DNA from: Parietichytrium sp. I65-24A
Lineage: Eukaryota; Sar; Bigyra; Thraustochytrida; Thraustochytriidae
Length of the DNA: 64,000 nt
Direction: 5' to 3'
Assembly (NCBI GenBank): GCA_012862575.1
Contig: BLSF01000009.1
Location: 707,961 to 771,960, forward strand
Shown: piece after piece, positions 11,301 through 19,629 of the stretch
Position numbering within the stretch: position 1 is the first letter of the stretch
Layout of the letters: every line of letters begins with the position of its first letter
Notes under the pieces: generated by a model
Database searches by the model: none
What the model was told of the DNA's origin: nothing
The model's input: the letters and a program-made list of their open reading frames with translations, nothing else
Position numbers and translations under genes: made by a program

Positions 11301-11867
11301 CGTTGGTGACTTTTGATGAGTGGCTTTACGCAGATAATCGAGCTCCTTATCCCTCTCTCTGATGTCTAGCTCCCGCTCTCTGAGCCGCTCTTGAAGCTTA
11401 TCCGTCTGCTGTTTAGTTTTGTCCAGATGATCACGCAGCTCGAATGCCGCATTCCGATACCGCTCCGCTTCGGGGTTTGGTTTGGGCGAATGTTTCGGTG
11501 ACGTTGGAGACACCCAGCACATCTCCCCGGCGTTAGCTTTGTTCTTTCTTGATCGCCTGCGTCGGGATGGACTCGAACGTTTGGCCCCGCTGTGATCCGC
11601 CTTTACCGGTGAACTTTGTTCGCGCCGGACCTTGCGCTTGCCATTATGCGGACTTTTGCTCCGTCTAGCGCTCTGCGAACCATTCTGTCGAGGAGACCTG
11701 GCCGGTTTCTTCCTTGACGAGAGGTGATGTTCATCGCCGCTGTCTCCTTCTTCGGCGAACGCCAGTTTCGCCTTCCGTAGTGAGGCAACTTCCTTGCGAA
11801 GCCGTTTGACCACCGAGTCCTCCTTGTCGACGTTAAAAAGCTCATCTCCGAGCGGGTCCACCATCAT
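5313..11867 (-). CDS. Giant multi-C2-domain, IQ-motif protein
   Basis: One uninterrupted frame encodes 2,184 residues. The N-terminal 300 residues are basic, Ser-rich and coiled-coil. C2-like domains begin near residues 326, 471, 774, 944, 1105, 1292, 1566 and 1949. Several carry the loop signature GKQDPYV/GKQDPFV and end in DRLIG or NRLIG. IQ-type calmodulin-binding helices lie between them (about 1436-1540, 1715-1755 and 1860-1895; for example AANTIQRIMRGKVARR and VVRIQSYVRRFRAK). The C-terminus is a Ser-rich tail (about 2130-2184). C2 domains generally bind Ca2+ and phospholipid, and IQ motifs bind calmodulin or EF-hand light chains, so a calcium-responsive scaffold at membrane or axoneme is plausible. 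There is no enzyme or membrane domain. The start is MMVDPLGDELF at 11867; the frame continues 16 codons upstream without an ATG. Confidence 0.85.
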   Translation of the reverse strand: MMVDPLGDELFNVDKEDSVVKRLRKEVASLRKAKLAFAEEGDSGDEHHLSSRKKPARSPRQNGSQSARRSKSPHNGKRKVRREQSSPVKADHSGAKRSSPSRRRRSRKNKANAGEMCWVSPTSPKHSPKPNPEAERYRNAAFELRDHLDKTKQQTDKLQERLRERELDIRERDKELDYLRKATHQKSPTSKKQRRKARHIEALDEAKRIGSTGNKQGAVSRSERMAMRARARSAAEREYALEYERKRRELALDKEEERYRKQLEKKRRRAARELERREERLRELNDEYKTDFNDALNQVHPSALRSRPAIRRTVENALGIPHRSSLARSGRIHIALVEHFLHRRLDLNSTSVRVSLHPDGGSDLLQLGDTTGQSAALEYRYSNHIQDAAVEIELHSMENGVMSLRAVSELSVAKLMTSSPSFQQVSLTNGYGILKFYTTFTDYGQDGLNGNLKEELIRTAPQSRLPVAKPGIIRVRVVEVGSLQNIQRIFPQDPFVVLTLLPWRVQRKTPTKRFAGQSARWTKKEATFDLEFPGPPPAPEMPVLQLDVMDSEVAAKARHIASGQLELSHIVCGNQQTQCKTIQLHDAAGRLSGQISIHIAFAETKGQHQASDCHDSGCNGCTKCVQEPSPLFENEYSYNRNTSAPRQAHGSPFLAENVIVSPGGQNWTHLPTSPVSPQSDTHENLSPQTPALPAEMKVLCSPGSPNAMSPMVISGVPHSPVSPLNLPRELIPRAPASPALLEIPAIEMPKTRSQAKTVQVVNSPTVGKTMEFAQFGKIHVRAVECHDLRVVQMIGKQDPYVIVRLNTNQAEAKSKPHHSGGKNPKWSEADGTMALNYAGTKSQTEWPILSFTVMDKEVVMKDRLIANTSMQLDALIKDRRRFALPLSAPEVPHAGTLVVEVWFDPAVPEGSQHVVLSSPTANANRAGKVPDRKSQWELLAKVGQITCQATSCVNLRDVQRWSKMDPIVRFTLLPWNTSAKIKTHQKGGDAPSWSPRSGFTSLAYPGAPPTGECPELLVEVLDEMPVLTDRLIGQAMYRVPLEVFESPAALALQVDLKDRSGKEAGTLNMYVGFRDKPSEEVTEEKEISAPSPTSPKELDNMHVEQRLALRAVAIEANGLKRVQTIGKQDPFVQITHVRSANKARSKCISGGGTDPKWDAVKHKSDLRILLEGAKLNGEESLLIEVYDEETVMANRLIGFATVNLWADVLKHKSHGTDATISFRLKDKNGKDAGLLQMKMCIFVYNGNEEHLSKLFNFEPINWMRMFLEYGSTLLSPMSPKMWSKKTVDAPEPDLSAIWVRVLRGRNFEKSNCKLYCKTSFRNRSWRSKPAPATANPVWSDSTRERHLFSFDATRPLDTEKECIEMSVYAQNTPFPAKLIGSIEIPLCNLEAFKEEEVEAHEAENTHWYALENAIGDIHVCLVLIKKPTEEAAAAKVIQNARRAQLAKRKLLFVKETQVLTLRQWAANTIQRIMRGKVARRRAQLVRQKELRLMELDDFSKSAIDKAKSRIAKESKSAMKIQAQIRGHQARQKFHMQRAAKHVVRIQSYVRRFRAKTLYKMSRTSIPGGVLKVQFLRAWGLRKITWIGSQDPYVKMLLEPGHHEFKTLHCKGGGVTPEWDADSHKSEHTFFITADKTKSCADLKLDLSIYDKAFIGFDSPIARARSWMRLNHIMFHNAAIDGNIYRVLLDENKGVLELKLSWIPEKDILESVVKVQSRLRGRIDQSRFQLLKARVAKAVMIQKRVRGHLERKSFKELVDLKMKEKEEHDRLVAEQQLRELNHSPREHAQTEDDVLRWSPRLQNMLENKEQDLVEEKHAEVKSDAPRSHSPKSSPRKSQDSISVQFETSGGVEHVVLTDANELAAVRIQSIVRQKSAKREFWKKKQVRVSQNRAANVIQSTFRRLSGSQKPNATLQLQLEERTRRALEQKALLKASGEQASQPGAETSDGNDIVHLRLEKVTNVEESMSLLYRKGFSVTAKVIPGNFQSSSVQSNEDGEWTDGSGELELLLPVERRETDWPLLELKLLRTTKVGKSVTVGTAQYALFDQIAKSETALEADLPVKDNNGAVVGSIHAFVSVSLDGLPTPPTNKVKDGLLAHSPVGYSYEKEDVGGLEILEQKLSSSPGDSSSLQRSRPDPVLTSRFTSSSSSSPSSSGSSSSPSSSSSSSSASSSGSSSSSDQESTS

Positions 11868-12212
11868 GAATCGACTCGGTTCAACTGAACAGCCGCGGTC
11901 GCGGAGCGCAGTCAACTCTCACTCGCTCTTTTCGCCTCACTTTGAGGGCTACAAAACACGCTGCCTCCGGGGGAACTCTGCTCTTGGCATTCACTTCCAA
12001 CAGAGGTCGGCGCCGCTCGAGCGACTTATTCCGTCCTCCGTCCTCTGTCGCTGTCGGGGTCGTCTCCGGGGCACTTGGAGCGCCAGAACACGCACGACCA
12101 GGTTACAATTATGGCGCACGCGAGTCTCTTTTTCTGTGCTGCACCAGCGCCAAGGCCAGAGCCACGCTCGACTTGACTTGCGGAGGAGCTGCAGCGGGGC
12201 GTGATTCACTCT

Positions 12213-12254
12213 CAGCAATGCCAGCAATGTCAGCAATGTCAGCAATGTAAGCAA
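12213..12254. repeat. CAGCAATGT short tandem repeat
   Basis: About four imperfect copies of a 10-bp unit TCAGCAATGT in the 5' flank of the C2/IQ gene. Confidence 0.8.
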
Positions 12255-12518
12255 CCCCAACGAGGACGGAGTGCGCAGAGCTACGAGAGTGAGTGAGCGA
12301 GTGAATGAGTGAGCCTTTACAGTACAGAGAGAACAGAGAGAGGGAGTCCACAATCAAGACGTTGATTCGTGCCTCGCCCCTCCTTCCTCAATCCCTACAC
12401 CTGCAAACAAACAAACAAACAACAAAGAAAGGAAGGAAGTGCTCCAGCTTTTTGTGTGCTGGGTACTCCGTGCTCACAGTCACTGCCTAACTGATTGGCG
12501 GTGCCCTCACATGCGAGT

Positions 12519-12559
<41 letters not shown>

Positions 12560-12564
12560 CTCTC
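12519..12564. repeat. (TC)n/(TTTC)n microsatellite
   Basis: A TCTC run passes into about eight TTTC units and then back to TCTC. Confidence 0.9.
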
Positions 12565-13966
12565 GCGTGGTCTCGAGCAAGTCAAGGCCAAAATCAGTTC
12601 GCTGCTGATTCCAAGTTGAAGTGAAACAGGAGTGCCTTTCCTTGGTCCTTGGTCTGAGACTTGTGCGAGTGAATCGCAATAGTCTCCAAACGTTCGCATT
12701 TCGCATTTCGTGTTTTTGCATTTTAGCATTTTTCATTTTGCATTGCCAAGCGGATGAACGGTCGTCGCTCTCCAAATGTATATTTCCATTTGTTTTCTCT
12801 CTGCTTGTTCGCTTCTCTTACTCTCACTCTCAGTGAGCTCGCACAAAAAAATGGCCGTTGGAGACGCGATCAAGGAATCGTTCTTCGGAAGAACATTCAC
12901 GTGCTCGCGAATTGTTCACCCACACACATCATATTTGCGGAACGCATGTCTTTGTTGAGAAATTGGATCGGTACTAGTATCATGATCATCAGTGGTTGAG
13001 AGAGGAGTCAAGTCCGTAGGTCCAATGGACATAGATTGATTCATAAGGTGCAAGCACCGCTCTGTTCTTCTATGGCGGCGCTCGAAACGCTCGAATGGGC
13101 TTTGAAATGGATTTCAAACGCTCAACTTGTCAGCAGCGCCAACAGCGAAACCCTCGATTGAAATCCGGGCCAGATTGCAAGCCACAGCACATGTATGGCA
13201 GCTGTCAGTGTACGTGTACTCTCACTTACAGTCATTACCACAGCCTGTAAAGCTTACGGTAGCATAGGTTACAGAACTTTCGTTTAACAGAGTGCGCACA
13301 CTCCTGCTAGCTAGGTGGCTCGTAATCTCCTGACCTGAAGAGGTAATTTCGTAAGGACAGATAGGCGCTTCATTAGTAGCAGTCTCCGCTTTTCCTTGAG
13401 GATCCAATGAATAACAAACTACTATGGATATGGACACTAGTAGGTACAGTACAGTGAATCAAGATTTTGCGTACTAATACCATTAGAGTCCACTACAGAG
13501 ATCGCGCGCATGGAAGGGCTACAATACGCTAATCTTAGATAACCAAGTCCATAAGACTAGCCATTCCTGGTCAAGGTATATTTACCGTTAACGGTAACGC
13601 CTCCCATCCCCACATCCAGACTCTACCTAAAACACTGACCAAAACAAACAAACAAACCTATAGCCACGACTATCCGCTTCCACTATCTATCACCATCTCT
13701 AAGCATCCCTCTATAAACTCTATCTAGCTAGTTACTCATTCAACTAGGCTAGTACAAATTAACAAATTACACATGAACTACTTATGGTTGTTAAAAGGCT
13801 AGGCAAGGAATGTAACAACAATTCACGTAATAAGTTAGTTTCACTGTTCATCAAAAGCCTTCTATTTCTCCATCACGAAAAGAGACATAGAAAGACAAGA
13901 CAAGAAAGGAAAAAGCAAAGGACACAGTGGACATCAGTGGACACAGAACCGAAACGAAAGGCAAGT

Positions 13967-14033
13967 TGAACACACAACACACAACAAACAGCACACAACA
14001 AACAACAAACAACATACACAACAAACAACGCAC
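13967..14033. repeat. ACAACA-rich tract before the kinase gene
   Basis: Degenerate ACACAACAAAC units on the plus strand about 200 bp upstream of the kinase start codon; probably promoter or A-rich 5' leader. Confidence 0.6.
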
Positions 14034-14227
14034 AGTCAGAGACAGTCGGAGAGAGAGAGAGAAGGAAGCAGGCAATAGCGAGCGCGCATAGATCAAAGTG
14101 GAAACAGCAAACAGCAAACAGTAAACAAGTCAACAGCAGGAGGACAGTGGAGAGCGCGGACCGGTTTCTGTGCAGAGTGGGCGATCGCGTGGGCGATTTG
14201 AGCCGGTGATGTGAGCGAGCAGTAAAG

Positions 14228-16546
14228 ATGCGGATGTGGCGCTTGAAACGGTTGAAGGAGTTGAAGGAGCTGAAAGATTTCGGGGTGCTGAAAGATTGTG
14301 CAGCGGAAGACTGGAGAGCGAGACTGGGAGAACGAAAGCGTTGGAAATGGGGCCGCGCGAATGGGCGCGAAAAGAGCACAAGCGTCGCCGCTGTAGCTGC
14401 GGTCTTTGGTGTGTGGGGCATGGCAGCTGCGGATGTGGTGAGGAAAACGGAGACGGAATGCTATGGAAGACCCGGAGATTATGCGCTCGCGGAGGCGGCA
14501 TATGAAGGGGAAAATCGTTTCCAGTTTTTTAGTAAGGTGCTCGGTGAGGGATCGTACGGCGTGGTGAGGCTCGGTCGCGACAAGCTGACGGGCAGAAAAG
14601 TGGCAGTCAAGGTGGTGAGACATGGACGTGGGGTAAATGTGAGTAACGAGGTGGCGGCGATGCAGCAGATCATGGCCAAAGGTGGACATCGGAGCCTGAT
14701 AGAGCTGATTCAAATCATCGAGAAACCGGGCATCACAATGATTGTCACTGAGCTCATCTCGGGCGGAGAAATTTTTGATCGCCTAGTAGACAATGGGCCA
14801 TTTTCGGAGTCAGACGTGGCCACTATCGCGCAATCTCTGGCGCAAGGGATCGAATTTTTGCACGCCAAGTGCAATACTTGTCACTGCGACCTCAAGCCGG
14901 AGAATGTGCTATTCACGGACCTGAAGAGCTCGAAATCATCCTCATCGCAGGTAAAGATCGTGGACTTTGGAAGTGCACGAGATTTTAGTAAAGAAATTGC
15001 ATACACCGGTGACATGGGCACTACCGTATACTGGGCTCCTGAGAATTTTCAGTGGCGCGCAAGGCGCGACAAAACTTCTTCAGCCGAGGAAGCTGCATTT
15101 GGTCCTGCTTCCGATATGTTCGCGATTGGTTGCATCCTGTATATTTGTTTGTACGGTGCACATCCATTCGATCCGGACGGAAATTTAGAGGAGCATCAGA
15201 TTGCGGAGCGGATTCAGGACGGACGATGGAGCTTTGACGACTCGAAAGTACAAATTTCTGACTCTGCCAAAGACGTGATTTCGAGGCTATTGGAGCTTGA
15301 CGCTCCGAAGAGGCTTTCCGCCTCACAACTGCTCGAGCACCCTTGGATCCGCGGTGAAACGGCAAGCCAGCGGGTCATCGAGGGCTCCGCAGCGCGGCTT
15401 GAGGAATTTCAGCAGGCTCGAAAGAAAATTAAGGCCGGCCTACTTGCGGCTATGCTATTGCAAGCATTGCAAGATCAGGACGTGTCAGACGTGAATTCGT
15501 TCTTGGTAAAGATCCAGAAGCGTGAGCAAGAAAGTGCAGAGGCTGTTTTGAAGAGGACTTTTGATTTTTTCGACCAAGATGGGAAAGGTTTCCTAACACC
15601 GCTAGATGTCGCAAATGCACTCGAAAAGCTTGGAGACAATCAGGTCACCCCCAACGACGCCGGGAGCATCATCTCGGCTATCAATCGCCGCGTTCATGAA
15701 GCAGAGCCTGCCGCACCGCAGAAGAGATTCTCAATGTCTGGCCTCTTTCGTGATAGCTCCGCAAAACCTGAGTCTTTGGAGTTTCGGGATATCGTGGAGA
15801 TACTCTCTGAAATTCCGCGCAAGTCATACCGGGGCGGGGACATTGTCTTTCACCAAAACGACGTCCCAGACAATTTTTATTTCATTATGTCCGGTGAGGT
15901 GAACGTGATAGTCCGGTCCCAGGCAGGGGAGAGTATTCACACAGCTTCGCTCGGACCTGGAAACTTTTTTGGAGAGGGCGGAATGCTGAGCGGAAATCTG
16001 CGCACGGCAACGATCCAGTGCGAAGGACCAGTGGAGCTGCTTGTTTTGAGTAAATCTGATTTCGAGAGTCTCAAAGATGATGCCATGTTTCACAAGTCTG
16101 AGGCATCCATGAACGAGCTGGTGGTGGGTAGAGCTCTCGGCCGCGTACACGCTCTATTTACATCTGCTCCTGAATGCACCAACGTGAGCCTCCGGGAGAA
16201 TGAGATCGTCTTTCGGAAAGGCGATCGCGGCGAGGATGTCTATGTAGTGAATTCTGGAGAGATCGGGCTGTTTGAGCACACTGAGCGCGGGAGCCTTGGC
16301 GAAATTGTAAAGGTGCGAGCGGGCGGCATGTTTGGCGAAACTGCCCCTATGACCGGGACTCCCCGAAATGCTTCTGCCATTTGCTTGTCTAGGGAAGGCT
16401 GCAAGCTAAGCTGCTTGTCCAAGGGACCATTCCTGCGCGTGATGAGTGAGGTGGACTCTGCAGCAAATATGATCCGAACGCGGAAAAGCGCAAGCTTTCT
16501 TCGGTCCGAAGGCAAAGCAGGCTTGGTGGAGTCTCAGCGGAAGTAA
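14228..16546 (+). CDS. Protein kinase with one EF-hand and two cyclic-nucleotide-binding domains
   Basis: A 772-residue protein. A CDPK-like kinase domain spans about residues 97-375: glycine loop GEGSYGVV, VAVK lysine, DFG at about 244, and APE in YWAPENF. The catalytic loop reads HCDLKPEN, so the Arg of the usual HRD is Cys (non-RD). A single good EF-hand follows (DQDGKGFLTPLD, about 446-475). Two cyclic-nucleotide-binding domains come next (about 529-610 and 651-740). Their phosphate-binding cassettes, FGEGGMLSGNLRTATI and FGETAPMTGTPRNASA, each keep the key Arg. In PKG the CNB domains precede the kinase; here the order is reversed. Control by both Ca2+ and cyclic nucleotides is inferred. 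The first ATG gives a Leu/Lys-rich N-terminus of uncertain role; a later start near residue 74 is possible. Confidence 0.88.
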   Translation: MRMWRLKRLKELKELKDFGVLKDCAAEDWRARLGERKRWKWGRANGREKSTSVAAVAAVFGVWGMAAADVVRKTETECYGRPGDYALAEAAYEGENRFQFFSKVLGEGSYGVVRLGRDKLTGRKVAVKVVRHGRGVNVSNEVAAMQQIMAKGGHRSLIELIQIIEKPGITMIVTELISGGEIFDRLVDNGPFSESDVATIAQSLAQGIEFLHAKCNTCHCDLKPENVLFTDLKSSKSSSSQVKIVDFGSARDFSKEIAYTGDMGTTVYWAPENFQWRARRDKTSSAEEAAFGPASDMFAIGCILYICLYGAHPFDPDGNLEEHQIAERIQDGRWSFDDSKVQISDSAKDVISRLLELDAPKRLSASQLLEHPWIRGETASQRVIEGSAARLEEFQQARKKIKAGLLAAMLLQALQDQDVSDVNSFLVKIQKREQESAEAVLKRTFDFFDQDGKGFLTPLDVANALEKLGDNQVTPNDAGSIISAINRRVHEAEPAAPQKRFSMSGLFRDSSAKPESLEFRDIVEILSEIPRKSYRGGDIVFHQNDVPDNFYFIMSGEVNVIVRSQAGESIHTASLGPGNFFGEGGMLSGNLRTATIQCEGPVELLVLSKSDFESLKDDAMFHKSEASMNELVVGRALGRVHALFTSAPECTNVSLRENEIVFRKGDRGEDVYVVNSGEIGLFEHTERGSLGEIVKVRAGGMFGETAPMTGTPRNASAICLSREGCKLSCLSKGPFLRVMSEVDSAANMIRTRKSASFLRSEGKAGLVESQRK

Positions 16547-16946
16547 AACGCGAGCAATGCTCGGTGATGATGTTGACGATAATAGATGAACTTGCAGTTT
16601 CTTATTTTAATTAATATTCTGGAGGGGAAACGTAGTTCTTAGAACGCACGACGCCTACATTAAAAAAAGTTTTGGTATTTACTCCAGCATCTTCTCGATG
16701 TTCTTTTGTTGTTCATCTTTATTTTAGGCTTGCAAAGATAAGCTAATTGACATTGACGCTATCTTGACTCAGCGTTTCATTTTTATTGCTCTGGGGTGGT
16801 CTAGCAACAATATGCAGCAAAGATAATCAAACTTCAAGCCGTATTGAGAAGCTCACGCGCTTAGTTTTGAACTTGACGGTAAGGCAATGACTTTTAAAAA
16901 CCTGAAGTAAAAGCAAGAATTAAAACAAGACCCAACTCTTTTTACA
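16547..16946. other. Convergent intergenic region
   Basis: A 400-bp AT-rich gap between the convergent kinase and Pcf11-like genes, presumably holding both polyadenylation regions. No gene seen. Confidence 0.5.
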
Positions 16947-18521
16947 TCATTTGCTTATAAAAAGCCGAGACATTTTAGCTGGCGGCTCTTCCACACCATC
17001 ATCCTCGCGCTTGCGCTTAAGCTCTAAATAAGCGGAGGCAGAATACACGCGGCCGTCTGAACCAATAATCGCATTCTTGTACACCCATTCCCCTGCGTCG
17101 TCATCAAAGACCGTCTCGAGCTCGTCGCCGGTGATAGGGCACACCGCGCCATCACCTGCAGAGGAGACAGGAACTAAATAATTGCTAGAATCCTGCCCTC
17201 CTTTATTTGGTCCCCTCGCGCCAGAGCTGTCTCCATGTTCATTTGAGCCAGTCAAAACATCGTCATCTTCGAACCCGGTCCCGGCTACCATAAGCGATTG
17301 TTCTTTTCCCTGGACCCACTCTTCAGCTGTGTTGAACCAATCTCTAGAAGCGAAGGTATCCGCGTCGTCCTTCAACTTGACTTTATTAATGGCTTTATGC
17401 ACTTGGTTCTGAACTGACACATACGCGTCCATTTCGGCTTTCGTGGCAAAGTGAAGGCCCGTGTTTTCGTCCACAAATTGGCCCTCGGAGGCAGTGCCTC
17501 CCATGTGCAAGGCATAGATTGTGGCCTCCACACCGGCGGAGTCTTTTAGCCAATCTGAGCTCCAGTCTGCTACCTCCGGCTGCTCAACTGGAGGGGCCAT
17601 GAGAATTTGCTGTGGAGGCGGAGGAGTCTGCGTTGGGGGAGGAATAAATTGTTGGACCATCATAGCTGGACTTGGTGTGCGAGGCGGTTGCTTAAAGTAC
17701 CCTTCCCTGTTCAGCTCTTCCTGCGCATTGTCCAGAATCTGCCCAAAAAAAGCGGGGTCTTTATGCGCGTCCCGCATTGTGATTCGCATATTTAGCTGAA
17801 CGTTCTGTTCATTCTGAATGTCTTCTAAAATGATTGCCGCCCTCTGGTTCAGCAAATCTTCAAATTGAGGAGCTGTCAAAAATTTGGGGCTTCGGGGTGG
17901 AGGAAACCCAGGCATTGCTGCTGCCGGATGGCCGGCCGCGGCACCAGGCACTGGGCCAGGCATGGGTGGGGCTACTCGAGGGTATGTAGGAGGAGGGGCA
18001 GATGCCATGGGAGGCGGAGGCCCCGGCGGCGGCGCTCTCGGGGCTTGGGGCTGTCTTGCAGTTGCGTCCCTCACAAATGCGTTGACATCGAATCTAGGGT
18101 CTAAACGAGCGAATACGTCTGCGACAGCCTTCGGAGGGAAGGCGTTTCTGTGGGCCATTCTTCCTTTCCAGGCGTTGAGCAGTTTTTTCAACTTCTCCTT
18201 CACCGCATCGCCTCCGCTGCGAAAGGTATCCATGAACGAGGAAACCAGATTCTGAGAGAACAAGTTGGGGTACTCACCGCCGCAATTAAACACAATAGAG
18301 TCCATCAAGTACATGATCGGAAGCTTTTCATCGGGCTTAGCGCGGAAAAGCATACTTTCTATCGCGCCAACGAGGTCCTGCGGCCGAGTGCCTTGCGTTT
18401 GCGGCAGCCCTTGAAGCACGTCAGTCGCCATCATCGACAGCTGGTTAATGATCGCCTTGTCCGGATGCCTCCCCATTCCGCGCAGAATCTGCAGGTATCT
18501 CTCCACGTACGGATTCGCCAT
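16947..18521 (-). CDS. Pcf11-like mRNA 3'-end processing factor
   Basis: A 524-residue protein. Residues 1-140 form a CID-type helical domain (YVERYLQILRGM, PIMYLMDSIVFNCGG, LLNAWKGR), the module that binds the RNA polymerase II C-terminal repeat. A Pro-rich, disordered region follows (about 150-215, with a second Pro-rich stretch near 290-315). Near residue 457 comes CPITGDELETVFDDDAGEW followed by VYKNAI, which matches the zinc-binding region of Pcf11 (CPIC...E.VWDD..EEWV.KNA). Pcf11 is a subunit of the cleavage and polyadenylation machinery and acts in the nucleus. The second Cys of the CPxC knuckle is Thr here, so this zinc site looks incomplete. The start at 18521 (MANPYVERY) is the only sensible ATG and fits the family's short N-terminus. 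Confidence 0.85.
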   Translation of the reverse strand: MANPYVERYLQILRGMGRHPDKAIINQLSMMATDVLQGLPQTQGTRPQDLVGAIESMLFRAKPDEKLPIMYLMDSIVFNCGGEYPNLFSQNLVSSFMDTFRSGGDAVKEKLKKLLNAWKGRMAHRNAFPPKAVADVFARLDPRFDVNAFVRDATARQPQAPRAPPPGPPPPMASAPPPTYPRVAPPMPGPVPGAAAGHPAAAMPGFPPPRSPKFLTAPQFEDLLNQRAAIILEDIQNEQNVQLNMRITMRDAHKDPAFFGQILDNAQEELNREGYFKQPPRTPSPAMMVQQFIPPPTQTPPPPQQILMAPPVEQPEVADWSSDWLKDSAGVEATIYALHMGGTASEGQFVDENTGLHFATKAEMDAYVSVQNQVHKAINKVKLKDDADTFASRDWFNTAEEWVQGKEQSLMVAGTGFEDDDVLTGSNEHGDSSGARGPNKGGQDSSNYLVPVSSAGDGAVCPITGDELETVFDDDAGEWVYKNAIIGSDGRVYSASAYLELKRKREDDGVEEPPAKMSRLFISK

Positions 18522-18619
18522 GATTCTCAACTGTCCCCTATCCACTCGGCCACCCTCGCCTGTTCAAAAACAACACAATCCAACCCCTCCAGTTGCCGAA
18601 ACCAACTCAAATCTTTCCA

Positions 18620-18662
18620 GATAGATAGATAGATTGTTTGATTGATTGATTGATTGATTGAT
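18620..18662. repeat. (GATA)n/(GATT)n microsatellite
   Basis: Three to four GATA units followed by about seven TTGA units, about 100 bp upstream of the Pcf11-like start codon. Confidence 0.9.
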
Positions 18663-19219
18663 CCACCATGCGAATAGGCCCGCTACAGTCTTTTCAAGCG
18701 CACAACGCCACGCCTCCTCGTCAAATGAAAGCCGTGCAGCTCCACAATTGAGCTGCTCCTCGCGCCCCTTTCTTCGGCCTTCTTTACACTCTCGCAACAA
18801 CTGCTACAAGAAGGGCTTTGTTATGCTCTGTTCTAATTAGCAAAGCGCAAATGATCACAGGTCTGTTTTTTGGGTGGTTTGGTTCTATCTCTTGGCGATT
18901 CCTCTTCTTCCCAAAGCGCTTTTATCATGCTTTTGTGAATTGTGATTCACGTTCACAGCCAATTTCAAGTGCTGAAAAGAGGTTTTGTTGTCTGGCTGAT
19001 ATGACGATTCATGATCAAACATTGCAAACATATTTGCAAAGCGAAGCATGCGACAATGATAAAATTATTCGGATCTGTCTAACGAACAAAAACGAACATT
19101 CGCAGATATTGTCTGAGTATGTAACATAGTTGAGAATGTAAATACGTATCCGAGAGTGTAAAGAAATAGTTCTTTGTTCGCAATAGAGCCGGTAAAGCAA
19201 TGCAGAGCTGGGAAGAGCA

Positions 19220-19292
19220 TAACATGAACATGAGCATGAGCATGAGGATGTGACACCATGACCTTGACGATGATGAGCATGAGCATGAGAAA
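19220..19292. repeat. GAGCAT imperfect hexamer repeat
   Basis: Repeated ATGAGC/ATGAAC/ATGAGG hexamers, interrupted near 19250-19265, in the 5' flank of the ankyrin gene. Confidence 0.7.
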
Positions 19293-19629
19293 AGAGTTTT
19301 GAATTATTGCTGCTCACCAGCATCATAATCTTCATCGTCGCATTTCAGCATTATTCTGGAGATTTCAGGACAATTTGTGAGCATGAATACCGAAAGACAG
19401 TGTGAAGATTTGATGGAAGCTGGAAGACGAACCATTCACGACTCCTCTGGTCATGAATAGTATCAAATCATCCAAGGGTTCAATCTGTTCGAAGCACGTG
19501 GTCACGCAAAGACGGAGAGAGGAGGGTGACTGATCGACAGAGTTGACTGGAAGTCCAACACGCGCGGCGAGGCTGCGAGGGCGATGGGCAGCATCTGAGA
19601 GTTGGCCGGAAGCAGAGCTCTCCAGAAAA

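Larger units (their letters stand above)
11868..14227. other. Repeat-rich divergent intergenic region
   Basis: This 2.36-kb gap separates two divergent genes. Open frames here are short and low-complexity. It holds a CAGCAATGT repeat, a TTTC microsatellite, a GCATTTCGCATTTTG-type degenerate repeat (about 12690-12745) and an ACAACA-rich tract before the kinase gene. No RNA gene was recognised. Confidence 0.5.
18522..19629. other. Divergent intergenic region with short repeats
   Basis: About 1.1 kb between the Pcf11-like and ankyrin genes. It has a GATA/GATT microsatellite and a GAGCAT repeat. Open frames are short and low-complexity, and no gene is supported. Confidence 0.5.

Noticed and set aside
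13873-14421. 182-codon minus-strand frame overlapping the kinase start
   Set aside because: Low-complexity Cys/Leu/Phe-rich translation of the ACAACA tract and of kinase antisense; not a gene.
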